NCBI GenBank assembly: GCA_947493575.1
Contig: CANLRQ010000021.1
Coordinates: 1-51,903 of the forward strand
DNA: 51,903 bases
Reading direction: 5' to 3'
From: an uncultured Marinomonas sp.
Lineage (GTDB): Bacteria > Pseudomonadota > Gammaproteobacteria > Pseudomonadales > Marinomonadaceae
A program made the position numbers and the translations under genes. The notes under the pieces are model-generated. The model was given only the letters and a program-made list of their open reading frames with translations, was not told the origin of the DNA and made no database searches. Each line of letters starts with the position of its first letter. Position 1 is the stretch's first letter. Positions 18,834 through 28,678 of the stretch are shown in pieces.

Positions 18834-19811
18834 TTAAGGAGCGGTCATCCAAGGCGCTTCTCGCATTAAAGAAATTATTTTTTCTCTAAACCAACGATGT
18901 GCTAAATCGTTATTGTCTCTTTCATGCCAGCACATTTGAATTGGGTGCTTTCCCTTATAAGAGTTTAACTCGGAGATTTCTTTAGGAAAGGGGAGTATTT
19001 TGACAGGAGAGAACTGGCTTTTTTCACACATGACTTCTTGAAATAATTCACCAATAGAACGTGAGGCAATAAAGGCCATCCCTCTTTTAACCGCTTTCAT
19101 AGCGACCATTAAACTTTCTGTTTCAATTGTTGGTTCTAAATCGTACCCCTGCTGTTGAAGTTTCTGTAAATTACTATAAAAATAGTAATTGCTGTTGTTG
19201 TGTTTTAAAAGAGTGACAAATTTATGGCTAGTTAACTCATTGAGAGATAATTGATCCTGTTCGAATAAAGGATGATTTTTATTTAATACAATGCACCCTT
19301 CAGTGAAGCCAACGAGTTTGCTGCGGATATGGGCGGGCGTGGTTGCTAGTGGACTGATGCCAATATCAATTGCTCCATTGAGTAAATCATCAATACTGTT
19401 ATTGTTCCATGAGCTTAGTGACATTTTTATGTTGGGTGCTTCTTGATGAGTATGCTCGATTAAGGGCTCAATAAAACTTTCTAACTCACTCTCACTAGCG
19501 GCGACTCTAAAGCGTCTGTTGAGTCCTTCAAGGTCTAAAGACGTTGGGGCCATTAATGAAGTCAAAGAGCTTAAGATAGGGCGAATTTGTTCGTGAAGCT
19601 CATTAGCTCTTGCTGTGGGGCTAAGCCCATAGGCTTGACGAGTAAATAAAGAATCATTAAATAATTCACGTAATCTTTGTAGACTTTTACTTAACGCAGG
19701 TTGCGTTAAATTTAAACGTTCAGCAGCTCTTGAGACACTGCCTTCTTCCATTATAGTGATAAATGCGACCAGTAATTTGATATCCAGTTTTGAAATTTCT
19801 TCTAAACGCAT
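18834..19811 (-). CDS. LysR family transcriptional regulator
   Basis: A 325-residue LTTR. The N-terminal winged HTH is at about residues 7-66 (LDIKLLVAFITIMEEGSVSRAAERLNLTQPALSKSLQRLRELFNDSLFTRQAYGLSPTARA-type pattern), followed by the periplasmic-binding-like effector domain. It lies downstream of the RND pump genes on the same strand but behind a terminator, so it probably has its own promoter. Control of the pump is likely from adjacency, but the inducer is unknown. The downstream end is near a family A fragment. Confidence 0.9.
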   Translation of the reverse strand: MRLEEISKLDIKLLVAFITIMEEGSVSRAAERLNLTQPALSKSLQRLRELFNDSLFTRQAYGLSPTARANELHEQIRPILSSLTSLMAPTSLDLEGLNRRFRVAASESELESFIEPLIEHTHQEAPNIKMSLSSWNNNSIDDLLNGAIDIGISPLATTPAHIRSKLVGFTEGCIVLNKNHPLFEQDQLSLNELTSHKFVTLLKHNNSNYYFYSNLQKLQQQGYDLEPTIETESLMVAMKAVKRGMAFIASRSIGELFQEVMCEKSQFSPVKILPFPKEISELNSYKGKHPIQMCWHERDNNDLAHRWFREKIISLMREAPWMTAP

Positions 19812-19917
19812 GAATCCCTCGATTAAATAAATTATTAAGAAACAACGGCATAAATGAGATAGAGCCTGTTGCTTGTCTCGATATAGCTCTTGTTGCTTTC
19901 TCTATTAATAGTCACTT

Positions 19918-19962
19918 AAAGCAACATCCCCAAACTTAGTGGAGTTAGGGGGTGTTGCTTTA
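19918..19962 (-). terminator. Terminator of the RND efflux operon
   Basis: AAAGCAACATCCCC and GGGGGTGTTGCTTT form a 14-bp stem with one wobble, directly after the pump stop codon on the minus strand, ending in a short T-rich stretch. Confidence 0.75.
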
Positions 19963-19970
19963 AAACTATC

Positions 19971-22900
19971 TTATTGTGAAAAGTCTTTCTGGGAGCGATA
20001 CTTCACTCTAAATAGTAGAGAATAAAATACAGGAACTGCAATCAGTGTCAAAATGGTTGCGAATCCAAGACCGAACGAAATAACCACAGCCATACCTTCA
20101 AAAAAGGCATCGGACAACAGTGGTACCATGCCCAATATTGTTGTAATGGCTGCCATACAAACAGGTCTTACACGACTGACAGCTGAATTGAATACCGCTT
20201 GATAAGTTTCAGTACCATTACCAATTTCAACGTTAATCTGATCAGTCAGTACAATACCGTTTTTCACAATCATCCCAGATAGACTTAAAAAGCCTAATAA
20301 AGACATAAAGCCAAAGGCCGTGTTCATTGCCAGTAGACCAAAGGACACACCAATTAGAGCTAAGGGAACGCAAAACCAAATAACTAAAGGAACGCGAATA
20401 GAGTTAAAAAGCAGTATGGAAATGATAAACATAAACAAATAACCCATAGGCAATGCTTTGAATATGTTTGCTTGTGCATCATTACTGCTTTCAAATTCAC
20501 CACCCCACTCAAGAGTATATCCTTGAGGTAACTCAAGTGCTTCAATTGGAGCACGGACGCGACCGAATACAGCCATGGCCGTTTCATCATCTAGAATTTT
20601 TGGGTCAGACATAACTGTAATAGTACGTTTTCTATCTAAGCGTTCAATGATAGGGTCTTCCCAGACAACTTCAAAGCCAGATACAACACTTGAAAGTGAT
20701 ACATAAGAGCCTGATGAGGCGCTATAAATTTGTAAATCACGAATCTGATCGATAGAGCGGCGCTCATTTTCTGGCACAGTTTGAATGATTGGTAACAGAT
20801 CTGTACCCGAGCGATACATTCCAATTTGAGATCCTGTAAAGTTCGTTAGTAGCACATTATCTAAGTCGGTTTTACTGATTCCTAAACGACGTGCTTGAGC
20901 ATCATCAAGAATTGGGCGAAGTACTTTAACTCGTTCAAGCCAATCATCTTTAATGTTTTCTAAGCCACCATCATTACGATAAATCTCTTTGATTTGCTCG
21001 CTATATTGACGTAATACATCTGGATTTGGACCGCTAATACGCGCTTCAATTTTTGCACCACCAGCGGGGCCTAATTGGAGGCGTTGCAGTTTTACTTCAA
21101 GATCAGGGAAGTTTTCCTGCATTTTAAAATATAGGCTTTCTATTAGGCTCGGAATAACATCAGAGTTTACTGCACGAATAATAAATTGTGCATAACTTGA
21201 GTTCTCTTGCTTGCTACTATAAGTCAGCATGAATCTTGGAGCACCTTGACCTGTAGTTGAAGTAACAAACTCAATACGTTCATCACCTAATATCTCTTTC
21301 TCAATTTCTTTTACTGTGTCATAGGTTGCATTAATGTAACTGCCTTCTGGAAGACGAATATCCATATACACCATTGGCGTAGTAGAAGGAGGGAAGAAAG
21401 CTTGTTTCACAAACTGGAATGCCCAACCGGCAGTGAATAGTGTTCCTATAAGAAGAACTACTGTCACCCAGCGAAAACGCATGGCTTTATCAAGCAACCA
21501 TTTATAGCCAATGAATAAGAATCCAGAGTAAGGATCTTTGATCTCTTGTTGATCACCTTCATTCTTGATTGTCTCTTTAAAGAACAGGTCACAGAAAAAC
21601 GGTGTGAGTGTAATCGCTGTAATCCAGCTAAGTAAGAGAGAAATAAGCAGAACGTAAAACAATGAGCCGACAAATTCACCCACAGCATCAGGGGATAGCC
21701 CGATAGGAGCAAAGGCAGTAATGGCAATGATGGTAGCGCCAAGTAAGGGCCATTTTGTTTGTTTTACAACAGCACCGGCCGCTTCACGTTTGCTTAACCC
21801 TCTTTGTAAGCCTATTAACACGCCTTCGGTGACCACAATGGCATTATCTACCAGCATCCCTAAGGCAATGATTAATCCACCAAGGGAAATACGTTGAAGA
21901 TTGATGGCGAAATAATCCATGACAATAAAGGTGCCAAGGATAGTAAGTAGTAATATCAATCCAATTAGGATACCTGATTTAATGCCCATAAAGACAAGTA
22001 AAACGAGGGCAACGATACCGACCGCAGCAAATAGATTAAATAAGAAATTAGAAACCGAACTGTTTACTTCTTTTGATTGGAAGTAAACCGGATCCATACT
22101 CATGCCTATGGGTTGCTGATATTGCAGTTCATCGATTCGCTTTTCTAACGATTTACCTATGTTAACTACGTTTACCCCAGAAGAGAAAGATACACCCAGT
22201 AGTAATGAGCTTTTGCCATTGTAATTAATTAAATGAGTTTGAGGATCTCTATACTCTCTTTTAATCGTAGCAATATCGCTAAGACGAATAAGATTTCCTG
22301 AAATAGGTGTGCCAACTATAAGGTTTTCTAATTCAGAAATGTCTTTAAATTCCCCAGTAGGGCTAATACGAATGTATTCGCTTCCTACGACCACACGGCC
22401 AGCATTAGATACATTATTTTGAGTAGATAAAAGGTTTTTTAATTGATCTGGTGAGATCCCCATATTTGCAAGTTTCGAGCGTGAAATCTCAATGGTTACT
22501 TGCTCAGATTGTTCTCCTGCTACAGATACACGACTAACGCCATCAATTAAAACCAATTCTCGTTTAACATAATCAACGTAGTTTTTTAGGTCTTTATATG
22601 GGTAGCCTTCTCCATGAACAGCAAGCATAACCCCATAAACATCACCAAAATCATCGACAACAATGGGTGACTGTACGCCTGTTGGGAAAGTCGGAGTGAT
22701 ATCTTGTACTTTTTTACGTACTTCATCCCAAATTTGTTTGAGTTGTTCTTTACGATAGGTGTCTTTAATCGTTAATTGTATTAAAGAGTAGCCTGCTTTG
22801 GTGGTGGATTTGATTTTATCCACATAAGTTAAGTTTTGCAGTTCCGTTTCTATTTTGTAGGTAACTTCTTCCTCTACTTGTTCTGGTGATGCACCTGGAT

Positions 22901-23051
22901 AATTGGTGATAATTAGAGCATCTTTAATGGTGAATTCAGGGTCTTCGAGCTGACCAAGATTAGTAAATGCAATAGCGCCGCCAATAAGCAGAATGAGAGT
23001 GATCATCCAGCTTGTGACTTTGCGTTCAATAAAATACGTTGCAATATTCAC
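19971..23051 (-). CDS. RND efflux pump, inner-membrane permease (AcrB/MMPL superfamily)
   Basis: Proton-driven trimeric exporter of 1026 residues. The first membrane helix is at the N-terminus, with large periplasmic loops after TM1 and TM7. The TM4 proton relay region reads GGLIIALGMLVDNAIVVTEG, and a second-half signature is GFLSLSGMIVKNGIVLTDQI. It lacks heavy-metal CzcA markers and resembles the hydrophobe/amphiphile pumps. GTG start at 23051, abutting the adaptor stop (TAAGTG), so the two are translationally coupled. No outer-membrane channel gene is adjacent, so a TolC-like partner would come from elsewhere. Confidence 0.93.
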   Translation of the reverse strand: MNIATYFIERKVTSWMITLILLIGGAIAFTNLGQLEDPEFTIKDALIITNYPGASPEQVEEEVTYKIETELQNLTYVDKIKSTTKAGYSLIQLTIKDTYRKEQLKQIWDEVRKKVQDITPTFPTGVQSPIVVDDFGDVYGVMLAVHGEGYPYKDLKNYVDYVKRELVLIDGVSRVSVAGEQSEQVTIEISRSKLANMGISPDQLKNLLSTQNNVSNAGRVVVGSEYIRISPTGEFKDISELENLIVGTPISGNLIRLSDIATIKREYRDPQTHLINYNGKSSLLLGVSFSSGVNVVNIGKSLEKRIDELQYQQPIGMSMDPVYFQSKEVNSSVSNFLFNLFAAVGIVALVLLVFMGIKSGILIGLILLLTILGTFIVMDYFAINLQRISLGGLIIALGMLVDNAIVVTEGVLIGLQRGLSKREAAGAVVKQTKWPLLGATIIAITAFAPIGLSPDAVGEFVGSLFYVLLISLLLSWITAITLTPFFCDLFFKETIKNEGDQQEIKDPYSGFLFIGYKWLLDKAMRFRWVTVVLLIGTLFTAGWAFQFVKQAFFPPSTTPMVYMDIRLPEGSYINATYDTVKEIEKEILGDERIEFVTSTTGQGAPRFMLTYSSKQENSSYAQFIIRAVNSDVIPSLIESLYFKMQENFPDLEVKLQRLQLGPAGGAKIEARISGPNPDVLRQYSEQIKEIYRNDGGLENIKDDWLERVKVLRPILDDAQARRLGISKTDLDNVLLTNFTGSQIGMYRSGTDLLPIIQTVPENERRSIDQIRDLQIYSASSGSYVSLSSVVSGFEVVWEDPIIERLDRKRTITVMSDPKILDDETAMAVFGRVRAPIEALELPQGYTLEWGGEFESSNDAQANIFKALPMGYLFMFIISILLFNSIRVPLVIWFCVPLALIGVSFGLLAMNTAFGFMSLLGFLSLSGMIVKNGIVLTDQINVEIGNGTETYQAVFNSAVSRVRPVCMAAITTILGMVPLLSDAFFEGMAVVISFGLGFATILTLIAVPVFYSLLFRVKYRSQKDFSQ

Positions 23052-24161
23052 TTAGATGCCTCTCTCTCTAGTCCAAGGGCGAACGGGAATATCTTTATTT
23101 AGGCTATGAACACCAGCAGATACAATGCGCTCTCCATCGGCTAAACCTTCGATGACTTCAATTGTATTTGCTTGTAAGGTACCAACTTCAATTAAGCGAC
23201 TTTCTACTCGGTTGGTTTCTTCATTAAAGACCCAAACTGAGCGTTCAGATTGACCTGTTTGATTATGAGTTTCTAAAACCGCTTCCACAGGAACTAAAAT
23301 GTTTTTCTCAACGCCTAAAAGCTCACTGATGTTAATATCAATACTGGCAGTCATTCCGGGCAGTAGAGTAAGATCCTTATCATTATTTTCTTGTAGACTT
23401 AAGGTCACATCATAGGCTTTGGTTGTATTATCTGGCGTTGTATTGTGTTTCTTATACTGGCCTTTTAATGTATTTGTTGGTGCTGCATCAATGACCACAT
23501 TTGGTTGATAGGCCGCTTCGTGACTTTGAATATTGATGATAAGTTTTTCAGGGACTTGGAAAACAACGTCTAATTGATTGATATTCTGTATATGAATCAA
23601 GGCTCGGGTTGCATTGACATATTGAAAGTTTTCCGTTGAAACGGTAGAAATAACTCCATCAAAAGGGGCGGTCAACTTAGTATAAGACAGTTGATTTTTA
23701 GCTTGAGTTAAAGCGTTTTCAGCTTGATCTAAACTGGCTTTTGCTTCGTCGAATTGCGCTAACGTTGTCGCATTTTGTTTATATACTGCTTCAACTCTAT
23801 TAAAGGTCGCTTTTGCTAAACGGTAATTTGCTTCGGCTAAATCGACTTTTAGTTGGAAATCTTTTGGATCAAGCTGAGCAAGGAGTTCTCCTTTTTCTAC
23901 CTGTTTACCTGCTATGGCATTTAGCGCTGTTAATTGTCCTCCCACTCGAAAAGCTAAATCTGCTTCTTGACTGGCTTTAAGTTCGCCGGGGAAACGGCGA
24001 ATATCCACAGTGTTTTCTGTGTTAATGGTAAACAACTTTACGGGACGAATGATATCTGGTTTAGCTTCTTCAACAACGTCTTCACCAGAGCAAGCGCTCA
24101 ATAAAAGAGATGTGGCTAAAATAGTGCCAATTAATATCGAGTTTTTAGCAGGGCTTTTCAT
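23052..24161 (-). CDS. RND efflux periplasmic adaptor (membrane fusion lipoprotein)
   Basis: Bridges the RND permease to an outer-membrane channel. The ATG at 24161 is preferred (MKSPAKNSILIGTIL) because GGAGAG lies just upstream; an ATG at 24173 would add four residues. The lipobox LLLSAC gives a lipoprotein of 369 residues. Domains are a biotinyl-lipoyl half (GELKASQEADLAFRVGGQL), a coiled-coil hairpin (about 95-165), the second lipoyl half (LTAPFDGVISTVS) and a beta-barrel/membrane-proximal region. It is the first gene of the operon; a family A repeat lies 136 bp upstream. Confidence 0.92.
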   Translation of the reverse strand: MKSPAKNSILIGTILATSLLLSACSGEDVVEEAKPDIIRPVKLFTINTENTVDIRRFPGELKASQEADLAFRVGGQLTALNAIAGKQVEKGELLAQLDPKDFQLKVDLAEANYRLAKATFNRVEAVYKQNATTLAQFDEAKASLDQAENALTQAKNQLSYTKLTAPFDGVISTVSTENFQYVNATRALIHIQNINQLDVVFQVPEKLIINIQSHEAAYQPNVVIDAAPTNTLKGQYKKHNTTPDNTTKAYDVTLSLQENNDKDLTLLPGMTASIDINISELLGVEKNILVPVEAVLETHNQTGQSERSVWVFNEETNRVESRLIEVGTLQANTIEVIEGLADGERIVSAGVHSLNKDIPVRPWTRERGI

Positions 24162-24297
24162 TAAACTCTCCATGAGAATAACAGTAGTTATGAATAACTT
24201 TATTTTATATCTCTTTAATTAAGATATGAATTTCTTATTAAGTATGCTTGATATGAATATTTTCTATATCTTGTTTTGTACGGTTTTAATATAGAAT

Positions 24298-24437
24298 GAG
24301 ACCTTGCACGACTGCTGCGCTTGCTAATACTTTGTTAAAAACAGACTCAAATATGCGCATTTAAAACTCATAAAATTCGCTTTTACGTCTGTTTTTGTCT
24401 CGTTTTATCATCGCTCATGACTTCGTGCAAAGGTCTC
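24298..24437 (+). repeat. Palindromic repeat family A, copy 6 (140 bp, reference copy)
   Basis: The best complete copy: the left end is GAGACCTTGCACGACTGCTG and the right end GACTTCGTGCAAAGGTCTC. Inside, AAAACAGAC (left) faces GTCTGTTTT (right), giving a second inner inverted pair, so the entire element can fold as a long imperfect hairpin. It encodes nothing. It lies in the divergent region between the RND operon and the ClpP-like lipoprotein gene. Confidence 0.9.
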
Positions 24438-24544
24438 AGAATGCTTTCATAAAAAAATGCACTTTTTGAGGCGAATTGCTTCCTTTTATCTGAAATAGCG
24501 CTATTTTTATTCAGTTGGTTTAATTTATTAAAAGAGAGTCTTGA

Positions 24545-25234
24545 ATGATGTTGTTACGTTTTCCACGTATAGCTTCTCTTGTTTTATGGGGAGTCATGAT
24601 TTCGTTAGTTTCTGCATGCAGCCATCAAAAAGCATCTTCACATAGAGATGAGCCAGTAAATGCTTTTTCTGTTACCACACAAATATTTAATGTGAAGGAT
24701 CCGTATATTAATCTACCAAGCATTAAACCTGCTCATGATGGGCTGTCTTTTATTATTCAAGATGATGTGGCTTATTTATCCGGTGTGTTAAGTACTCATT
24801 CAAGCCATGAATTGAAGGAGATGATTCAACAGTACCCAAATGTTTCAACCTTGGCATTGGTCGATATCAGAGGTTCTTTGGATCAGCAAGAAACGGTGAA
24901 AACGGCTAGGCTCATTCGACGTTTAGAATTAGACACAATGATAGTAAAAACAGGCTTTGTAGTTTCAGGAGGGGTAGATTTATTTCTTGGGGGAGTCGAG
25001 AGAGTGATTGAATCTGGAGCTGGAGTTGGAGTGCATTCTTGGTTTGATACTACAGGGATTGACCCTCAGGAGCTAAATTTATCAGACCCAATACATGCAA
25101 CGTATGTTAACTTTTATCTTGAAATGGGTATTCCAGAACGCTTTTATTGGTTTTCCTTAACTGCGGCGCCACCTGAAAGAGTGTATTTTTTATCCCCAGA
25201 AGAAATGTATGATTTTAATTTGGTTACGTTTTAA
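24545..25234 (+). CDS. Putative lipoprotein with ClpP/crotonase-like periplasmic domain
   Basis: A 229-residue protein with a signal peptide and lipobox LVSACS (Cys about 25). The body carries LALVDIRGSLDQQETVKTARLIRRLELDTMIVKTGFVVSGGVDLFLGGVERVIESGAGVGVHSWF, a pattern seen in conserved periplasmic proteins of the ClpP/crotonase clan (an alternation of strand, 'SGGVDLFLGG' helix start and 'GVHSW'). The S in VVSGGVD is where a ClpP nucleophile would be. No confident family name can be given, and peptidase activity is unproven. The ATG at 24545 and the adjacent ATG at 24548 are both possible starts. Confidence 0.65.
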   Translation: MMLLRFPRIASLVLWGVMISLVSACSHQKASSHRDEPVNAFSVTTQIFNVKDPYINLPSIKPAHDGLSFIIQDDVAYLSGVLSTHSSHELKEMIQQYPNVSTLALVDIRGSLDQQETVKTARLIRRLELDTMIVKTGFVVSGGVDLFLGGVERVIESGAGVGVHSWFDTTGIDPQELNLSDPIHATYVNFYLEMGIPERFYWFSLTAAPPERVYFLSPEEMYDFNLVTF

Positions 25235-25270
25235 ACTCAATTATCAACAATAGTACTTGAGGGGAAGGAT

Positions 25271-25555
25271 GTGGAACAAATTGAATTATTTCAAGTTGAA
25301 AGTCCTTGCCGAGGTATTTGTCAAAACAGTGCCAAGGGTTTCTGTAAAGGTTGCTTACGCAGTCGAGAAGAGCGCTTTCAATGGTTTTCTCTATCAGAAG
25401 TTGAAAAAAGAAAAGTATTACAAACTTGCAAACAGCGCTGGCAGCGACTTTTAAAGGCTAGGCAGGACAAATTAGAAACATTAGATAGTAAAAAAAATCT
25501 ACCTTATGGAATGACGGAAGAGGGAATAAAAGATCTATTTGATGATATCGAATAA
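25271..25555 (+). CDS. DUF1289 family small cysteine protein
   Basis: 94 residues. The DUF1289 motif SPCRGICQ-x8-CKGCLRSREERFQWFSLSEVEKRKVLQTCKQRW holds four cysteines in a CxxxC...CxxC layout, probably a metal or Fe-S site. The start is GTG at 25271, preceded by AGGGGAAGGA; an ATG two bases upstream is out of frame. The function of the family is unknown. It lies 36 bp after the lipoprotein gene on the same strand and is likely co-transcribed. Confidence 0.82.
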   Translation: MEQIELFQVESPCRGICQNSAKGFCKGCLRSREERFQWFSLSEVEKRKVLQTCKQRWQRLLKARQDKLETLDSKKNLPYGMTEEGIKDLFDDIE

Positions 25556-25589
25556 TCCATCAAGGGCTGATAGAAATTTTTAAGAAAAT

Positions 25590-25619
25590 AAAACCCGCTC
25601 AATAAGTGAACGAGTTTTA
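25590..25619 (-). terminator. Terminator of radA
   Basis: Read on the minus strand, AAAACTCGTTCA pairs with TGAGCGGGTTTT fully if two G-U wobbles are allowed, ending in TTTT, 15 bp after the radA stop. On the plus strand the same positions give A-C mismatches, so the signal points to the minus strand. Confidence 0.65.
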
Positions 25620-25634
25620 TAGGACAGGGCATAT

Positions 25635-27023
25635 TTAATTCTCAAAAATGGCATCTAATGCTTGAGATAAACGATCTACACCAACAACCGTCATGCCTTC
25701 AATGGGCTTTTTGGGCACATTGCCTTTTGGAACGACTGCTTTGGTAAAACCATGCTTTGCTGCTTCGCTTATACGCTCTTGCCCTGAAGGCACAGGGCGA
25801 ATTTCTCCAGAGAGTCCCACTTCCCCCAAAACCACTAATTTGTCGGATAACACCCTATCTCTAAAGCTGGAAACAACCGCTGAAATAGCCGCTAAATCAC
25901 CACTGGTTTCTAATACCTTAACGCCACCGACAACGTTTAAATACACATCCTGATCCGAAGTGAGTAACCCACCATGCTTGTGTAAGACGGCCAATAACAT
26001 GGCTAAACGATTTTGATCAAAACCAACTGTGACACGTTTAGGGTTACTAAAAGCTGAGTCATCAACGAGTGCTTGTAGTTCAACCAAAAGAGGGCGTGTG
26101 CCTTCCCACACCACCATAACTAAGCTACCAGCAGCTGGGTGTTTGTTACGGTTAAGGAAAATAGAGCTGGGATTTTTCACTTCCTTGAGGCCGTTTTCAA
26201 GCATAGCAAATACCCCTAGCTCATTGACTGCTCCAAAACGGTTTTTCATTCCTCGAAGCGTTCGAAAGCGAGAGTCCTCAGAGCCTTCAAGTAATACCGA
26301 ACAATCCACCATATGCTCTAATACTTTTGGGCCTGCTAGGGTTCCATCTTTGGTTACATGGCCAACGAGCAATATGGCAGTTTGGGTTTGTTTTGCAAAG
26401 CGGGTTAGCACGGCTGCGCTTTCACGAACCTGAGAGACGCTACCGGGAGCGGATTCCACGCCATCAAGATGCATGACTTGAATGGAGTCAATGACCACGA
26501 TTTTTGGCTTATTTTCTTGTGCAACATCAAGAATGCGTTCGATGTTAGTTTCGGACAACATTTTAAGGTTTTGAGTGGGCAAGCCCAGTCTTTGCGCTCT
26601 CATGGCCACTTGTTGTAAGGACTCTTCTCCAGTGACATAGAGGGCACTTTGCTGTTGAGCTAAAAGGCACATGGTTTGCAATAACAAGGTACTTTTTCCT
26701 GCTCCGGGGCTGCCGCCTATGAGTACAACTCCTCCAGGAACTAAGCCTCCACCTAACACTCTATCAAACTCGCCTGCCCCAGAGCTGAATCTTGGAACAT
26801 CCGCTAAATCTATGTCTGAGAGGTTTTGTAAACCTGTTTTTGCACCCGAGTAACCTGTGTATTTGCTATCTTGAGATACAGCAACACGGGCGGATGTTTT
26901 ACTATTGCTTACTTTAAATTCAGACAGTGAATTCCATGCGCCACAAGCATTGCATTGGCCTTGCCACTTTGAGTAATCCGCACCACATTCGTTACAAACG
27001 AACGCAACTTTTGCCTTTGCCAT
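25635..27023 (-). CDS. radA: DNA repair protein RadA/Sms
   Basis: DnaB-like helicase and RecA-like ATPase that processes recombination branches. The 462-residue layout is standard: a C4 zinc finger (C10, C13, C24, C27), Walker A GGSPGAGKST (103-112), the RadA-specific KNRFG motif (260-264) and a C-terminal Lon-like domain with GGVKVLETSGDLA and LGEVGLSGEIRPV. The start ATG at 27023 is immediately before MAKAKVAFVCNECG. It is convergent with DUF1289. Confidence 0.97.
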   Translation of the reverse strand: MAKAKVAFVCNECGADYSKWQGQCNACGAWNSLSEFKVSNSKTSARVAVSQDSKYTGYSGAKTGLQNLSDIDLADVPRFSSGAGEFDRVLGGGLVPGGVVLIGGSPGAGKSTLLLQTMCLLAQQQSALYVTGEESLQQVAMRAQRLGLPTQNLKMLSETNIERILDVAQENKPKIVVIDSIQVMHLDGVESAPGSVSQVRESAAVLTRFAKQTQTAILLVGHVTKDGTLAGPKVLEHMVDCSVLLEGSEDSRFRTLRGMKNRFGAVNELGVFAMLENGLKEVKNPSSIFLNRNKHPAAGSLVMVVWEGTRPLLVELQALVDDSAFSNPKRVTVGFDQNRLAMLLAVLHKHGGLLTSDQDVYLNVVGGVKVLETSGDLAAISAVVSSFRDRVLSDKLVVLGEVGLSGEIRPVPSGQERISEAAKHGFTKAVVPKGNVPKKPIEGMTVVGVDRLSQALDAIFEN

Positions 27024-27114
27024 TGTTTTCTCTTTTAGTGTGTTTTAGTAGGCGCTTATTATTAGCGGCCTTTTTAGAAGGATATTTATGAATACCTTCC
27101 AAAAAGGACTGTTT

Positions 27115-28635
27115 TTAAGCGTAAATAATAGAGTAAAGATCTTTGCGACGGTCTTTTAAATTATTTACTGAGCCTTCACTGCGAGTGAGCTTTAGTTTAT
27201 CCAAATCAAGGTCCGAAAACATGATCATCTCGGTGTTTGGGGTTGTTTCAGCCATCACCGCATCATGAGGATAAGCAAAATCAGAAGGAGAAAACACGGC
27301 ACTCTGAGCATATTGAATGTCTAAGTTTTCCACTTGAGGCAAATTGCCGCAACTGCCGCAGATAACCACATAACATTCGTTTTCAATGGCTCTAGCTTGA
27401 GCGCAGTGGCGAACGCGCAGGTAACCATTTTTGGTATCTGTCCAGAATGGCACAAAAAGTATGTCCATATCTTGTTCTGCAAGTAAGCGACCGAGCTCAG
27501 GGAATTCCACATCATAACAAATGAGAATACCAACTCGACCTGCATCTGTATCAAATACTTTTAGCTCATTACCCCCTTCGATGATCCAATCTTTGCGTTC
27601 ATGGGGAGTAATATGGATTTTACGTTGTTCTTCAATTGTGCCATCTCGACGGCATAAGTAGCTAACGTTATACATGACTTCATCTTCCAGCAATGGCATG
27701 GAACCTGTAATCACATTAATGTTATAGCTGACTGCTAGGGTCGACATTTCTGTTTTAAAGCGCTCAGTAAAGCTGGCTAAAAAACGTATGGCTTCTGTTT
27801 GGTTTTTTTGATCAGGGCTGAGTCCCATAAGAGGAGCATTAAAAAATTCAGGAAAAATGGCGAAATCACTTTTGTAATCGGAAACGGCATCAACGAAATA
27901 TTCAACTTGGGTTAGTAATTCTTCAACACTGCTGACTTCACGCATTTGCCATTGAATCGCACCAGCCCGTACTAAGGTTTTACGGGATTCGATAACCGTT
28001 GTTTCAGGCTCAAAAAAGATGTTTTTCCATTCTAATAATGTGGCGTAGCCTTGTGATTTTTCATCTTCAGGAAGGTATTGCTTAAGCAGTCGAGTGACTT
28101 GAAAATCATTGGATAATTGAAAACTCAAAATAGGGTCGTAGAGCTTTCTCTCTCTCACTGCTTCCAGATATTCAACAGGTGACATGTTCTCTGAATGGGA
28201 GTAATAACTTGGAATACGTCCGCCTGCCAATATGGCTCGCAAATTGTGCTGACGGCATAATTCTTTACGTGCTTCATAGAGACGTCTGCCCAAACGATAG
28301 CCTCGATATTCGGGGGCAATAAGCATATCTAATCCATAGATGGTGTCGCCATTTACATCGTTGATTATGTTTTCTTTTTGATCTGTTAAATCATCGTAGG
28401 TATGAGGGTTACTAAAGCGTTGATAATCAACTTGAACGGATAGAGCAACACCCACAATTTGGTCGTGGTCAATTAGGCAGATTTGGCCTTCAGGAAAGTC
28501 TTTTATTAGCTTTTCAATAGTATGAAGTGGCCAAGCCCCTCCAATGTCGTCATAAACTTTATCCATTAACTCTTTTAATTGAGGGTAATCCTCTACTGTG
28601 ATGTTTCGAATTTTTAGATGCAGATCTTCTAACAT
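27115..28635 (-). CDS. GNAT acetyltransferase-nitrilase (carbon-nitrogen hydrolase) fusion
   Basis: 506 residues with two catalytic domains. Residues 8-205 are a GNAT domain (acyl-CoA loop region PEYRGYRLGRRLYEARK at 108-124). Residues about 222-500 are a nitrilase-superfamily amidase with the expected E-K-C triad: E263 in FPEFFNAPLMG, K339 in RKIHITPHERKDW and C373 in LICYDVEFPELG. The fused arrangement is known in many bacteria as a bifunctional family, but the substrates are unknown. A role in making or recycling an acylated amide is plausible. It is a single gene between radA and amtB; a 15-bp tandem repeat lies just upstream. Confidence 0.88.
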   Translation of the reverse strand: MLEDLHLKIRNITVEDYPQLKELMDKVYDDIGGAWPLHTIEKLIKDFPEGQICLIDHDQIVGVALSVQVDYQRFSNPHTYDDLTDQKENIINDVNGDTIYGLDMLIAPEYRGYRLGRRLYEARKELCRQHNLRAILAGGRIPSYYSHSENMSPVEYLEAVRERKLYDPILSFQLSNDFQVTRLLKQYLPEDEKSQGYATLLEWKNIFFEPETTVIESRKTLVRAGAIQWQMREVSSVEELLTQVEYFVDAVSDYKSDFAIFPEFFNAPLMGLSPDQKNQTEAIRFLASFTERFKTEMSTLAVSYNINVITGSMPLLEDEVMYNVSYLCRRDGTIEEQRKIHITPHERKDWIIEGGNELKVFDTDAGRVGILICYDVEFPELGRLLAEQDMDILFVPFWTDTKNGYLRVRHCAQARAIENECYVVICGSCGNLPQVENLDIQYAQSAVFSPSDFAYPHDAVMAETTPNTEMIMFSDLDLDKLKLTRSEGSVNNLKDRRKDLYSIIYA

Positions 28636-28678
28636 AAAAAGTCCTGTTAATTAACGAGTTAGTACTTTAGTACCTATT

